A program made the translations under genes and the position numbers. From positions 1-64,000 of the forward strand of contig JAGXRZ010000052.1 of NCBI GenBank assembly GCA_018335585.1: a stretch of 64,000 bases of DNA. The letters run 5' to 3'. The notes beneath the pieces were generated by a model. It searched no databases, was not told the DNA's origin, and worked only from the letters and a program-made list of their open reading frames with translations. Shown here piece after piece: positions 17,327 to 25,336 of the stretch. This DNA is from Selenomonadales bacterium (GTDB lineage Bacteria; Bacillota; UBA994). Numbering within the stretch: the first letter of the stretch is position 1; each line of letters starts with the position of its first letter.

Positions 17327-18080
17327 AGCACTGGTGGATTTCTGGTGGATTACCAAAGGACAGCTCTATAGTATGCGCACCCAGTGGTCTTGGTACGTCA
17401 TATTACTTACCATCTCTCCCCTTAGCTACTTGTTTTTCCTGAGTTTCTTTGCCGACCTGTCGGACCCGTCCGTAGCCTTATTTGTTGTGACTGGCTCCGT
17501 GGCCAGTAGCACCGTAACGGCCGCTATGCTGGGCTTAGGCCAGACTATATCTGGCCTGAGAGCGGCTAATGTCCTAGAGGTGTATGCCACCCTGCCCATT
17601 TCCAAGCTGGCCTTTGTTATGGCTCTAACCGCAAGAGGCGTGGCCTTTTCCGCGCCCTCCGCATTTATCGTGCTGATCGTGGGCAGCATCAGTCTAGGCC
17701 TGCCGCTGCTCCCCGCGCTGCTGCCGACGATTATCGTTTATGTGTTGGGTGCCTTTAGCTTGGCAGGACTAGGAGCCATCATTGGGTTCTACTCCCCTAC
17801 CCCCGACGCCGCTAGTCTGGCCACGCAAGTTGTAGCCCCGCTGGTGACTCTCTTTGCTCCAGTCTTTATGCCGATGGAACGACTGCCGTTCTTCCTGCAA
17901 GTTACCTCGCGCTTTATCCCGACCACCTACGTGGCCGCAGCTCTACGGGAAGCCCTTACTCAGCCCTTTTCGCCGCTCTATTGGTCTAGCGTCGCTGTCA
18001 TTACACTCTTTGGAGTCATAGGTCTTGCTGCCAGCGTCTATAAAGCCGACTGGCGCGTCACAGCCTCGGAGGCAAGGTAG
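17301..18080 (+). CDS. ABC-2 type exporter permease
   Basis: 259 residues with six predicted membrane helices, typical of ABC2_membrane proteins (SWYVILLTISPLSYLFFLSFF; VTGSVASSTVTAAMLGLG; SAFIVLIVGSISLGLP; LLPTIIVYVLGAFSLAGLGAI; VVAPLVTLFAPVFM; VAVITLFGVIGLAASVY). ATG 17301 lies inside the ATPase gene with GGAGGGAGTGGG upstream. Works with the preceding ATPase. Confidence 0.88.
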   Translation: MKTVGNLRKALVDFWWITKGQLYSMRTQWSWYVILLTISPLSYLFFLSFFADLSDPSVALFVVTGSVASSTVTAAMLGLGQTISGLRAANVLEVYATLPISKLAFVMALTARGVAFSAPSAFIVLIVGSISLGLPLLPALLPTIIVYVLGAFSLAGLGAIIGFYSPTPDAASLATQVVAPLVTLFAPVFMPMERLPFFLQVTSRFIPTTYVAAALREALTQPFSPLYWSSVAVITLFGVIGLAASVYKADWRVTASEAR

Positions 18081-18260
18081 GCTTCCCCAAAACACATTTG
18101 CAGCTCGTTAGCCAACTCGCGGACTGTCGTTTAGACCAAGGCGATCCTTCACTGCCTCTTGGAGAGCTAGCGATGCAAAAGGTGTTTCCAAAGAGAGTTG
18201 GCCAAATCGCTTGTTGAAACTCATGGTAGAACTTTTGCGATTTAAAGGCAAAATTCACGG

Positions 18261-18298
18261 AAAAACTAAAATACCAAGGGCGCAAAACCCTTGGTATT
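18261..18298 (-). terminator. Intrinsic terminator of tRNA-Ala
   Basis: On the minus strand ATACCAAGGG, a 7-base loop and CCCTTGGTAT, followed by TTTAGTTTTT. It begins 12 bp past the tRNA 3' end. The gap 18081-18260 to its left, downstream of the exporter genes, shows no gene. Confidence 0.85.
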
Positions 18299-18309
18299 CC
18301 TCATTCTTT

Positions 18310-18385
18310 TGGTGGAGCTAAGCGGGATCGAACCGCTGACCTCTTGACTGCCAGTCAAGCGCTCTCCCAGCTGAGCTATAGCCCC
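18310..18385 (-). tRNA. tRNA-Ala (anticodon GGC), CCA encoded
   Basis: The minus strand folds as a full cloverleaf: acceptor GGGGCTA/TAGCTCC with the G3-U70 pair that marks tRNA-Ala, D arm AGCTCAGCTGGGAGAGC, anticodon stem CTTGA/TCAAG with loop CTGGCAG, T arm with GGTTCGATCC. The discriminator is A and CCA is encoded (18312-18310). It reads GCC/GCU codons. Confidence 0.96.
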
Positions 18386-18421
18386 ACGTGTTAAGTGCCG
18401 CCCTCGGCAGGTACGTTTTCT

Positions 18422-18450
18422 ATTATACTGAGGGCAAACGGAGCTGTCAA
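18422..18450 (-). promoter_or_regulatory. Consensus promoter of tRNA-Ala
   Basis: TTGACA (18450-18445), a 17-bp spacer and TATAAT (18427-18422) on the minus strand: a perfect match to the vegetative consensus. It sits against the end of the nnr gene. Confidence 0.92.
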
Positions 18451-18456
18451 TGAAAA

Positions 18457-20004
18457 TCAACGTCCTAAGTCGCGCCAGACTTGCGGCAAGGCCGCCACTA
18501 CGTCGCTCGCCGTGAGACCCATAAACCCTTTGGCGCGGGCGGCGGCATCGCCTGCCGTGCCGTGGGCGTAGACGCCTAACGCTGCGGCTAACGAAGGGGA
18601 CAGCCGGTGCGCAATCAGCGCGGCTATTACGCCGGCAAGCACGTCTCCCATACCTGCGGTGGCCATGCCGGGGTTACCGCTCTGGTTAAGGTAGATTTCT
18701 CCGCCGGGGTCAGCCACCACGGTGCGCGCACCCTTCAGCACAACGGTGCATTGCCATTCCATGGCGTAATGCTTGGCCACATCCACGCGCCGACGCTGAA
18801 TCTCGTCAACCGTCAGCCCGGTTAAGCGCGACATCTCGCCCGGGTGAGGAGTAACCACTATCGCCCCCCGATGCCCGGCAAGAAGAGCTGTGTCGCCCAG
18901 AAGTGCATATAGGGCATCCGCGTCCAGAACAAGAGGTACGCGCACTTCCGGCAAGACTTGGCGGAGCCAGTTGATGGTTTCTGGCTGTCTGCCTAACCCC
19001 ATGCCCAGTGCTACCGCCGAGGCGCGCGAAGCTAGGCCCAGAAACGCCTCTGTCGCGCCGGTGGCGATATACCCCGTATCGTTGTCATCTAGGGCATGGG
19101 TGATGACTTCACTGGTCCTTCCGGCTACAGCTTTTTCAAGTGATTTTGGCAGCGCGGCCTCGACTAGTCCCGCCCCGCTACGCAAGGCCGCCTCTGCGGC
19201 TAAACACACTGCGCCGGTCATGCCTGTGGAACCCCCGACTGCCAAGACGCGGCCAAAGGTTCCTTTGTGGCTGTCGGGCGAGCGTGCCGGCAGCAGCCCT
19301 TGGCACCATTCCGCCGTAATGAGATTGTGACGGAAACGGCTAGCGGCGACTAAGTGCTGCGGCAGCGAAATATCCGCTAGCCTGACAGCGCCAGCATAGC
19401 GTGCGCCGGGTTCGAGATACAGCCCAAGCTTAGGTAACCCAAATGTTACCGTCATCGTAGCCTGCACGCAGGGACCTAAGACCTCGCCCGTGTCAGCCAA
19501 GAGCCCCGATGGGACATCTACCGCCAACACAGGGCGACCTGAATCGTTAACGAGACGCACAACAACAGCCGCGAGGTCTGTAATTTGCCCGGCAAAACCC
19601 GTGCCGTAAAGAGCATCGATAATCAGAGGTGCACTCTTAAGCAAATCCGCTAACGAAGGCAAGGCATCCTCACTGAGTTCGCGTATAGAGACACCCATCG
19701 AAACAAGTATGTCGTAGTTAGTGCGAGCGTCGCTGCGCAACGCGTCTGGCGTACCTAGCAGAAACACCCTCGCCTCCCCGCCACGATTCGCAATGTGGCG
19801 CGCCGCAACAAGGCCATCTCCGCCGTTGTTGCCTATGCCGGCCAACACGACAACAAGCTTGCCACGATAATCCCCTAGCATCTCCTGTCCGGCCGCCACC
19901 ACGGCGAGGCCGGCGTTCTCCATGAGGACAACGCCAAGCAGGCCGCATTGCGACATAGCCTGTGTTTCAAGTGCTCGCATTTCTTTTGAGGTGACGAGTT
20001 TCAT
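18457..20004 (-). CDS. nnr: Bifunctional NAD(P)H-hydrate epimerase / ADP-dependent dehydratase
   Basis: 515 residues. The N-terminal YjeF_N epimerase domain (about 1-215) shows LAGIGNNGGDGLVAARHI and LIIDALYGTGF; the C-terminal ribokinase-like dehydratase domain shows VGGSTGMTGAVCLAAEAALRSGAG, LDADAL, VTPHPGEMSRL and the catalytic-loop NQSGNPGMATAGMGDVLAG. It repairs hydrated, inactive NAD(P)H. ATG 20004 with GGGGAG upstream is chosen over an upstream frame opening at 20142 that lacks a ribosome site. It follows rsfS by 26 bp. Confidence 0.94.
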   Translation of the reverse strand: MKLVTSKEMRALETQAMSQCGLLGVVLMENAGLAVVAAGQEMLGDYRGKLVVVLAGIGNNGGDGLVAARHIANRGGEARVFLLGTPDALRSDARTNYDILVSMGVSIRELSEDALPSLADLLKSAPLIIDALYGTGFAGQITDLAAVVVRLVNDSGRPVLAVDVPSGLLADTGEVLGPCVQATMTVTFGLPKLGLYLEPGARYAGAVRLADISLPQHLVAASRFRHNLITAEWCQGLLPARSPDSHKGTFGRVLAVGGSTGMTGAVCLAAEAALRSGAGLVEAALPKSLEKAVAGRTSEVITHALDDNDTGYIATGATEAFLGLASRASAVALGMGLGRQPETINWLRQVLPEVRVPLVLDADALYALLGDTALLAGHRGAIVVTPHPGEMSRLTGLTVDEIQRRRVDVAKHYAMEWQCTVVLKGARTVVADPGGEIYLNQSGNPGMATAGMGDVLAGVIAALIAHRLSPSLAAALGVYAHGTAGDAAARAKGFMGLTASDVVAALPQVWRDLGR

Positions 20005-20030
20005 AAGGCTTCTCCCCTCGCTAGATTTGC

Positions 20031-20366
20031 TTATAGCGCGACTACCTTCGCCCCGCCCCACAAGCGTTCTAACGCGTAGAACTCGCGTGCTTCCTCGCGG
20101 AAAATGTGTATCACCACGGCACCAAAGTCTAGAAGTATCCACTGGCCTTCTTGGTCACCCTCGCGTCCGAGAAAAGGCTTGCCGCTTAAGACAAGCTCCT
20201 TCTCGATGTGGTCAGCTATGGTTAGCGCATGCGTGCGCGACGTGGCGGTGACTATTAGAAAGTAGTCGGTCGCGTGAGCAAGCAAAGAGAGGTCGAGCAG
20301 AACCGGACGAAGCGCCTTCTTGTCGGCAGCTAACGCTGCCGCCTGGTATGCTAGTTGCAGTACAAT
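20031..20366 (-). CDS. rsfS: Ribosome silencing factor RsfS, non-canonical start codon
   Basis: 111 residues. RsfS binds L14 and keeps the subunits apart in starvation. The conserved core is complete (LAYQAAALAADKKALRPVLLDLS, then ATDYFLIVTATSRTHALTIADHIE and WILLDFGAVVIHIF). The N-terminal conserved part lies upstream of the first in-frame TTG (20285), so the true start must be further up. After GGAGG and the LCP stop codon the in-frame candidates are ATT at 20366 or CTG at 20360; the ATG seen there is out of frame. Either a rare start codon is used (as in infC) or there is a one-base sequence error. Genes nadD-LCP-rsfS are a standard neighbourhood. Confidence 0.85.
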   Translation of the reverse strand: MVLQLAYQAAALAADKKALRPVLLDLSLLAHATDYFLIVTATSRTHALTIADHIEKELVLSGKPFLGREGDQEGQWILLDFGAVVIHIFREEAREFYALERLWGGAKVVAL

Positions 20367-20374
20367 CCATCCTC

Positions 20375-21550
20375 CTATCGCCAGAAATCTTGACCAAGCA
20401 CGATGGTAACTTTGACGTCGCGTGTGGCCCGCTCACTGAACACGTTGCCTTGTCTGAGTACGCGATAGACCGTGTGGCCCATTTCGTCATAGCCGTTGTG
20501 CACGGTTATGCGTGTTTTCTCTGTCACCTCGGACGCCGCCCGCACGTCTAAAACCTGAAAGCCACGCCGCGTAAGAACCTCGGCCGCACGTGCGCCTAGG
20601 TTGTTGCCACTGGCATCTTCCACACGTACGGTAATTTCCGACGGCTCGCTCGTTAAAGTGTCCCAGAAGTGCTCGCGCAGCATGGCATCCATGGCCTGCT
20701 CCTCGACTAGCCAGTAACTTACTCCGCCTATCCAACCGTCAATGCCGGGTAACGTGAGCATGGTCACCTTCTCGGGGCTAATGTTATCTAATAGCGGCAG
20801 ATGCTTAAGAATAGCTTGCGGGTCGATGTTAGTGCGCACGCTGCTTAGGGCGATATCGACAATGGAGTTTATACGCATGATATTAGCAGGACGAAGCATA
20901 GTGCGCAGTGCCGCGAGCATAAAGCGCTGTTGACGGGCAATGCGGCCGATGTCCCCGTCGCTGCCGCGGTATCTTACGTATTGCTCAGCCTTACTGCCGT
21001 CTAGGATTTGTTGTCCACGACGAAGGTTAATCACGAGGTCTTGGTAAGGGTCCTCGTAGAACATGTTCTTCTCTACGTAGTAATCTACCCCACCGATGGC
21101 ATCAATTAAGCGCCTAAACGCGCGGTGCTCAAGGCGCACGTAGTAGTGGAGTGGAATATCTAACAATCGCTCTACGGTGTCGACGGCGAGTCGAATGCCG
21201 CCGTAAGCGTGCGCGGCGTTTATTTTATCGGGGTGTCGGCGTCCGGGGATAGACACGCGGCTATCGCGGGGTAGCGACAAGACCCTTACCTCATAGGTCA
21301 CGGGGTCTAGGCTTACAACTAACATGGTATCCGTCCGCAGCGCACCCTGCTTTCCCCCGTCAAGTAAGCCGGCGTCTGTCCCGAGTACCAGGACGTTCAC
21401 CTTGGCGTTAACCCACGGAGGCGTAAGCGTAACAGGTCCTTCATCGAGCGGTACTGGCGCAAGGCCGTTGAGCACAAGCACGGTCGAGCCTACCGCAACG
21501 CTTAGTATAAGAAAGACTGCGGCCACCAAATAGCGCATAGCAGTATGCAT
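20375..21550 (-). CDS. LytR-CpsA-Psr (LCP) family protein
   Basis: 391 residues. N-terminal membrane helix (LVAAVFLILSVAVGSTVLVL), then the LCP domain (VNVLVLGTDAG, TDTMLVVSLDP, LSLPRDSRVSIPG with its catalytic Arg/Asp residues, DKINAAHAYGG, RYRGSDGDIGRIARQQRF) and a C-terminal LytR_C domain (about 300-391). LCP enzymes transfer lipid-linked polymers such as teichoic acids or capsule to peptidoglycan outside the cell. ATG 21550 with AAAGGAGGC upstream. Between nadD and rsfS as in many Clostridia. Confidence 0.93.
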   Translation of the reverse strand: MHTAMRYLVAAVFLILSVAVGSTVLVLNGLAPVPLDEGPVTLTPPWVNAKVNVLVLGTDAGLLDGGKQGALRTDTMLVVSLDPVTYEVRVLSLPRDSRVSIPGRRHPDKINAAHAYGGIRLAVDTVERLLDIPLHYYVRLEHRAFRRLIDAIGGVDYYVEKNMFYEDPYQDLVINLRRGQQILDGSKAEQYVRYRGSDGDIGRIARQQRFMLAALRTMLRPANIMRINSIVDIALSSVRTNIDPQAILKHLPLLDNISPEKVTMLTLPGIDGWIGGVSYWLVEEQAMDAMLREHFWDTLTSEPSEITVRVEDASGNNLGARAAEVLTRRGFQVLDVRAASEVTEKTRITVHNGYDEMGHTVYRVLRQGNVFSERATRDVKVTIVLGQDFWR

Positions 21551-21585
21551 TTGCCGCCTCCTTTTCGTATGTTCAAGCTAATTAC

Positions 21586-21608
21586 ATTATAGGACGAAAC
21601 AGAAGTTG
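21586..21608 (-). promoter_or_regulatory. Probable promoter of the LCP-rsfS-nnr genes
   Basis: A perfect TATAAT on the minus strand (21591-21586) 36 bp before the start codon. The -35 region near 21609-21614 does not match the consensus well. Confidence 0.45.
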
Positions 21609-21621
21609 TGGATAGTGGAAG

Positions 21622-22248
21622 CTAGAGGGACCCGCCGCTGACGTTGTCTAAATACAGGCCATGCTCGTGGATGTAGTTTTCTACTGATTCTGGCACTAAG
21701 TATCGAATTGGCTCTCCGGCGCGGACTCGTCGGCGCAAGTCGGTCGAGGAAATGGCCATTGCCGGAACTTCTAGGAGCTGAATGTGTCCATTGCCGCGAA
21801 ATCTCTCGATGTCGGTTTGAGCTATATAATCGCTTAACGTGTAGCCGGGGCGGCTGGCCGCGATAAAATGACACAGTGTCAGCAGTTCCTCGGCGCGGTG
21901 CCACGTGTGTATGTCCCGCATAACGTCAGCGCCTGTAATAAAATACAGCTCACAGCCAGGCCCGTAGACTTCGCCTAGCGCAAGCATCGTGTCAAAGGTG
22001 TAGGAGTATCCGGGGCGGTCTATCTCTACACGCGAAACACTAAATTCTGGGTTGCTGACGACGGCCAGGAAGGTCATGACATAACGGTGCTCAGCACTTG
22101 ATACGTTATCCCCCTTTTTATGGGGTGGCCGCCCGGTCGGCACAAATACCACCTGGTGCAGGCCGAAACGATGCCGCACGGCTTCTGCGGTGACAAGGTG
22201 GCCGAGGTGAATCGGGTCAAACGTACCTCCCATTACGCCGATACGCAT
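21622..22248 (-). CDS. nadD: Nicotinate-nucleotide adenylyltransferase
   Basis: 208 residues. NadD makes deamido-NAD from nicotinate mononucleotide. The nucleotidyltransferase signature GGTFDPIHLGHL (residues 7-18) and the SSTDLRRRVRAG motif (the ISSTxIR element) near the C terminus are intact. ATG 22248 is four bases after the obgE stop, so it is co-transcribed with obgE. Confidence 0.95.
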   Translation of the reverse strand: MRIGVMGGTFDPIHLGHLVTAEAVRHRFGLHQVVFVPTGRPPHKKGDNVSSAEHRYVMTFLAVVSNPEFSVSRVEIDRPGYSYTFDTMLALGEVYGPGCELYFITGADVMRDIHTWHRAEELLTLCHFIAASRPGYTLSDYIAQTDIERFRGNGHIQLLEVPAMAISSTDLRRRVRAGEPIRYLVPESVENYIHEHGLYLDNVSGGSL

Positions 22249-22252
22249 GGAA

Positions 22253-23533
22253 TCACTCCTCTCGCGGCTCCTCGTCGTAGAATGAGAACTGCTTGTTGCC
22301 GATTATCACTTGGGCACCCTCGGGAACATGCGCCCCCCTTAACAGGGCAAAAACGCCTAGGCGTTTCAGCGCGAGCTGCATTCTGTGCACGGCTTCGTCG
22401 TTATCTAGGTCGACGCGACTAACCAAACGCTCTACCTCGGTGCCGCTGACGATGTAGACGTCGCCCTCTTTTACGACACTTAACGGCACTACGTCGGATT
22501 CAACAGGCAAACTCTCGATAACGTGCACAGGAGGCAACGGCAGCGTAAGCACAAGCTCTAGGGCGCGATGCAGTAAGGCGGAAACTCCTTCGCCTGTAAC
22601 CGCCGAGATGGGAAAAACCTCACACCCCGCTCGCCTAAGCTTGTCTACTAAGAGTGCAAGCTGCTCCCGCTCGGGCATGGCATCGACTTTGTTTAACGCC
22701 AAGAGCTGTGGGCGCTCGGCTAAGATGCGAGAATAACCGGCCAGTTCGCTGTTAATTATCTCAATGTCTCGCAGTGGCTCGCGTCCCTCTGTCCCTGCCG
22801 CATCTACGACGTGAATCAACACACGCGTGCGCTCTACATGCCGCAAAAAGGCGTGCCCTAGTCCTTGCCCGAGATGTGCCCCCTCAATGAGTCCGGGAAT
22901 GTCAGCCATGACGAAACTCTGCCCTGCGAGGTATACGACGCCAAGATGCGGCTCTAATGTAGTAAAGGGGTAGTCGGCGACGCGCGGGCGAGCAGCCGAA
23001 ACGGCGGCCAAGAGCGTAGACTTGCCGGCATTAGGAAACCCTACTAATCCGACGTCGGCAATGACCTTTAGTTCCAAGCGAACTTCGCGCTCGACCCCGG
23101 GTTTGCCCTTCTCGGCGTATGTCGGAGCTTGCCTTACCGGCGTGGCAAAGTGGGCGTTACCGCGGCCGCCGCGGCCGCCGGGAAACAGCAACACCTTGTC
23201 GCCCGCGTTTACGAGGTCTGCCAAGACACGATTCGTTTTTACATCTATAATGACGGTGCCGGGTGCAACTTTAAGCACGAGGTCTTCACCGGCTTGTCCA
23301 TGTCTGTTTCTGTAAGCTCCGTTGTCCCCGTCGCCAGCCGCGAAACGCTTGCGAAAGCGATAGGCCATCAGGGTATGAGCCTCCGGGTCAGCCATGACAT
23401 ATACATCGCCGCCCTTGCCGCCGTCTCCGCCGGAAGGTCCGCCATAGGGGACGTACTTTTCACGGCGAAAAGTCGCCGCACCGTTGCCGCCATTGCCTGA
23501 CCTGACAGTTATTACGACGCTGTCTATAAACAC
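22253..23533 (-). CDS. obgE: GTPase ObgE/CgtA
   Basis: 426 residues. Glycine-rich Obg fold first (RSGNGGNGAATFRREKYVPYGGPSGGDGGKGG), then the G domain (G1 GFPNAGKST, G3 DIPGL, G4 NKVD) and the C-terminal OCT domain. A ribosome-assembly and stress GTPase, essential in most bacteria and involved in sporulation control in Bacillus. Overlaps the end of the Spo0B-like gene by ten bases. Confidence 0.96.
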   Translation of the reverse strand: MFIDSVVITVRSGNGGNGAATFRREKYVPYGGPSGGDGGKGGDVYVMADPEAHTLMAYRFRKRFAAGDGDNGAYRNRHGQAGEDLVLKVAPGTVIIDVKTNRVLADLVNAGDKVLLFPGGRGGRGNAHFATPVRQAPTYAEKGKPGVEREVRLELKVIADVGLVGFPNAGKSTLLAAVSAARPRVADYPFTTLEPHLGVVYLAGQSFVMADIPGLIEGAHLGQGLGHAFLRHVERTRVLIHVVDAAGTEGREPLRDIEIINSELAGYSRILAERPQLLALNKVDAMPEREQLALLVDKLRRAGCEVFPISAVTGEGVSALLHRALELVLTLPLPPVHVIESLPVESDVVPLSVVKEGDVYIVSGTEVERLVSRVDLDNDEAVHRMQLALKRLGVFALLRGAHVPEGAQVIIGNKQFSFYDEEPREE

Positions 23534-24240
23534 AGGTCTTCCTCCTCGCTAGGGCTCTCTTTCTGTACCTCGAGCGTGACACTGTGCTCCTGATGACTCC
23601 ATTTAACGCGTGCGCCTGAAACCAAGGCGATATCTAGTTTTTTCGGCAGTGCTGAGCCTGTGACGGGTGATTTGGGAGCGGCAAACTGCAACTTCCAAGC
23701 GCGCGGCTCCTCGCGGAGTTCGAGCTCTACCTCAGTTAGGCCCGTAGCCTCGGCTAGACCGCGGTAGTATGCCCATACAGCCGTGATGCCGTCAGCCCAA
23801 GCGGGCCACTTCGCTGTTGCCCCCCCAAAGTCTCCGGATGCCGAGAAGGCAAGTCTGATACCAGAAAGCTCCGCCTCCTCCCACACGTCAAAAAGGCAGC
23901 AACTCAACTCCCAGTTACGAATACCAAAGATGAGGCCAGCCGCCCGAATTCGCCAAATCGCCTTGTCGATGCGCTGCAGCACTTCCGGAGCCGGTTTATG
24001 TAGCTGCACGGCACCGTACACTAACTGCAGGTCATTAAGGAGGTCGTGGCGAAACCTGCCAAAGCGTGGGCCGAAAGCATCGCCCCGAGGCTCCGCGGGC
24101 TCGGTGGGCGTTGGGCGTGGAACGGTTAGTAGTGCAAGCAAGGCAATCGCCGCAATGAGGCGCAGCGGCCAAGACGGCAGGAGGACCAGTGCGGTCACCC
24201 CTGCTGCCAGAATAAGTCGTTTTCTTATGGCAAACACCAC
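23524..24240 (-). CDS. Spo0B-like sporulation phosphotransferase with membrane anchor
   Basis: 238 residues. Hydrophobic N-terminus (about 8-40, LILAAGVTALVLLPSWPLRLIAAIALLALL), then a Spo0B helical-hairpin motif FRHDLLNDLQLVYGAVQL whose His (near residue 64) matches the phosphorylated His of Spo0B, then a degenerate kinase-like C-terminal domain. The position between rpmA and obgE is the place of spo0B in Bacillus. Spo0B relays phosphate to Spo0A. The start is weak: GTG 24240 or GTG 24237, with AGGTGG partly overlapping and a terminator T run just before. Confidence 0.78.
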   Translation of the reverse strand: MVFAIRKRLILAAGVTALVLLPSWPLRLIAAIALLALLTVPRPTPTEPAEPRGDAFGPRFGRFRHDLLNDLQLVYGAVQLHKPAPEVLQRIDKAIWRIRAAGLIFGIRNWELSCCLFDVWEEAELSGIRLAFSASGDFGGATAKWPAWADGITAVWAYYRGLAEATGLTEVELELREEPRAWKLQFAAPKSPVTGSALPKKLDIALVSGARVKWSHQEHSVTLEVQKESPSEEEDLCL

Positions 24241-24245
24241 CTAAG

Positions 24246-24268
24246 AAAAAAACCCGGAAGCCCGGGTT
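24246..24268 (-). terminator. Intrinsic terminator between rpmA and spo0B-like gene
   Basis: On the minus strand AACCCGG, loop GCTT, CCGGGTT and then a T run. It lies between the ribosomal protein genes and the Spo0B-like/obgE genes, so most ribosomal-protein transcripts should stop here and the downstream genes receive read-through. Confidence 0.85.
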
Positions 24269-24277
24269 TGGGTTGTG

Positions 24278-24541
24278 TTAGTTGGCCGGGGCTGCGTAGA
24301 CACTGACCTTAGTGCGATCTCTGCCTAACCGCTCGAAAGCGACCTTACCCTCAATCAGCGCGAATAGTGTGTCGTCCCCGCCGATGCCGACGTTTTGTCC
24401 TGGGTGAATCTTGGTGCCACGCTGTCTAACGAGGATAGAACCTGCGTTCACCAGCTGGCCGTCTTGACGCTTAACACCGAGACGCTGCGAGTGAGAGTCC
24501 CGACCGTTGCGTGAACTACCTACGCCTTTCTTAGAAGCCAT
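24278..24541 (-). CDS. rpmA: 50S ribosomal protein L27
   Basis: 87 residues. Conserved [22 protein letters not shown] and the [29 protein letters not shown] core. The N terminus begins MASKKG, so it lacks the cleavable extension (MLKLNLQLFA type) seen in many Firmicutes. In agreement, the protease gene prp usually found between rplU and rpmA is absent: only 13 bp separate the two here. Confidence 0.97.
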   Translation of the reverse strand: MASKKGVGSSRNGRDSHSQRLGVKRQDGQLVNAGSILVRQRGTKIHPGQNVGIGGDDTLFALIEGKVAFERLGRDRTKVSVYAAPAN

Positions 24542-24554
24542 TTTCTACACCTCC

Positions 24555-24869
24555 TTAGTTAGCGACGATGGATTCAATAACAACTTTGGTAAATGGCTGC
24601 CTGTGGCCGTTCTTTTTGCGGTAGCGCGACTTGGCCTTGTAGCGGAAGACAATAACCTTCTTCTCTTTGCCGTGCTCGATAGCTTTAGCCACGACGCACG
24701 CGTTAGGAAGGAGTGGCGCGCCGAATGTAACATTGCTACCCTCGCCGATGGCCAGCACTTCCTTAAACTCGACTTGGTCGCCTACGTTGACGCTGAGTTT
24801 CTCCACCCGAATAGTGTCGCCCTGCTTGACGCGGTACTGCTTACCGCCCGTTTCGATGATTGCAAACAT
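24555..24869 (-). CDS. rplU: 50S ribosomal protein L21
   Basis: 104 residues, full length (MFAIIETGGKQYRVKQGD, then GAPLLPNACV, VFRYKAKSRYRKKNGHRQPFT). ATG 24869 with GGAGGCC upstream. First gene of the minus-strand rplU-rpmA-spo0B-obgE-nadD run. Confidence 0.97.
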   Translation of the reverse strand: MFAIIETGGKQYRVKQGDTIRVEKLSVNVGDQVEFKEVLAIGEGSNVTFGAPLLPNACVVAKAIEHGKEKKVIVFRYKAKSRYRKKNGHRQPFTKVVIESIVAN

Positions 24870-24981
24870 TGTCAGGCCTCCTGTATTCTAGACTCGCCGT
24901 CCTGCGGGGGCTTTCGCACTTTCTTCCCTAGACGAGCGGTTGGGGACTACCGCAAGCAGGCAACTCGCAGTAATCCTACGA
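24870..24981 (-). promoter_or_regulatory. Possible L21 leader (structured 5' UTR of rplU)
   Basis: About 110 nt lie between the predicted start of transcription and the rplU start codon. ACTCG/CGAGT and GACGGCGAGTC segments could pair. Firmicutes often carry an autoregulatory L21 leader here; I cannot confirm the consensus fold by eye. Confidence 0.4.
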
Positions 24982-24987
24982 GTGTTA

Positions 24988-25016
24988 ATTGTAGCACAGA
25001 ACCCTAGGCGCGTCAA
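24988..25016 (-). promoter_or_regulatory. Promoter of the rplU operon
   Basis: TTGACG (25016-25011), 17-bp spacer, TACAAT (24993-24988) on the minus strand. Confidence 0.85.
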
Positions 25017-25033
25017 ATTGGTTTTTAGCTTTG

Positions 25034-25062
25034 TTGCGTTACGGTAGACAAATCTGTATACT
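25034..25062 (+). promoter_or_regulatory. Promoter of the toxin-antitoxin pair
   Basis: TTGCGT, a 17-bp spacer and TATACT on the plus strand, 22 bp before the antitoxin ATG. Its -35 box is 17 bp from the -35 box of the divergent rplU promoter. Confidence 0.65.
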
Positions 25063-25084
25063 AGAGCGTAGAGGAGGTGCAACC

Positions 25085-25336
25085 ATGTCCAGCACAACCA
25101 TAAGATTAAGCCTAGAGCATGCAAAAATTCTACGCGATTTGTCACGCACTGTCAATCTGCCTATGCACGTAATTGCTGGCCAAGCAATCGAGGACTATCG
25201 CAGAAAAGTCTTGCTTGAGGCCACAAATGAAGCGTTTCAGGCCTTAAGAGGCAATCCTCTACAATGGGCAGAAGAAGTCGCCGAACGAAAGGCATGGGAA
25301 GCTACCCTAGGAGATGAATGGGAGAATCGGCCGTGA
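25085..25336 (+). CDS. Antitoxin of a MazEF-type pair (ribbon-helix-helix-like)
   Basis: 83 residues. The N-terminal part (TTIRLSLEHAKILRDLSRTVNLPMHVIAGQAIEDY) has the strand-helix-helix pattern of small RHH antitoxins; the C-terminal half is helical, Trp-rich and acidic (WAEEVAERKAWEATLGDEW), as toxin-wrapping tails are. ATG 25085 follows GAGGAGGTG. The stop overlaps the GTG start of the toxin gene. It should bind the toxin and repress the pair's promoter; this is inferred from family and layout. Confidence 0.8.
   Translation: MSSTTIRLSLEHAKILRDLSRTVNLPMHVIAGQAIEDYRRKVLLEATNEAFQALRGNPLQWAEEVAERKAWEATLGDEWENRP

Noticed and set aside
18081-18260. Gene between the ABC permease and the tRNA terminator
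   Set aside because: The only frame (minus strand, about 75 codons) lacks a ribosome site, runs through the terminator and shows no domain.
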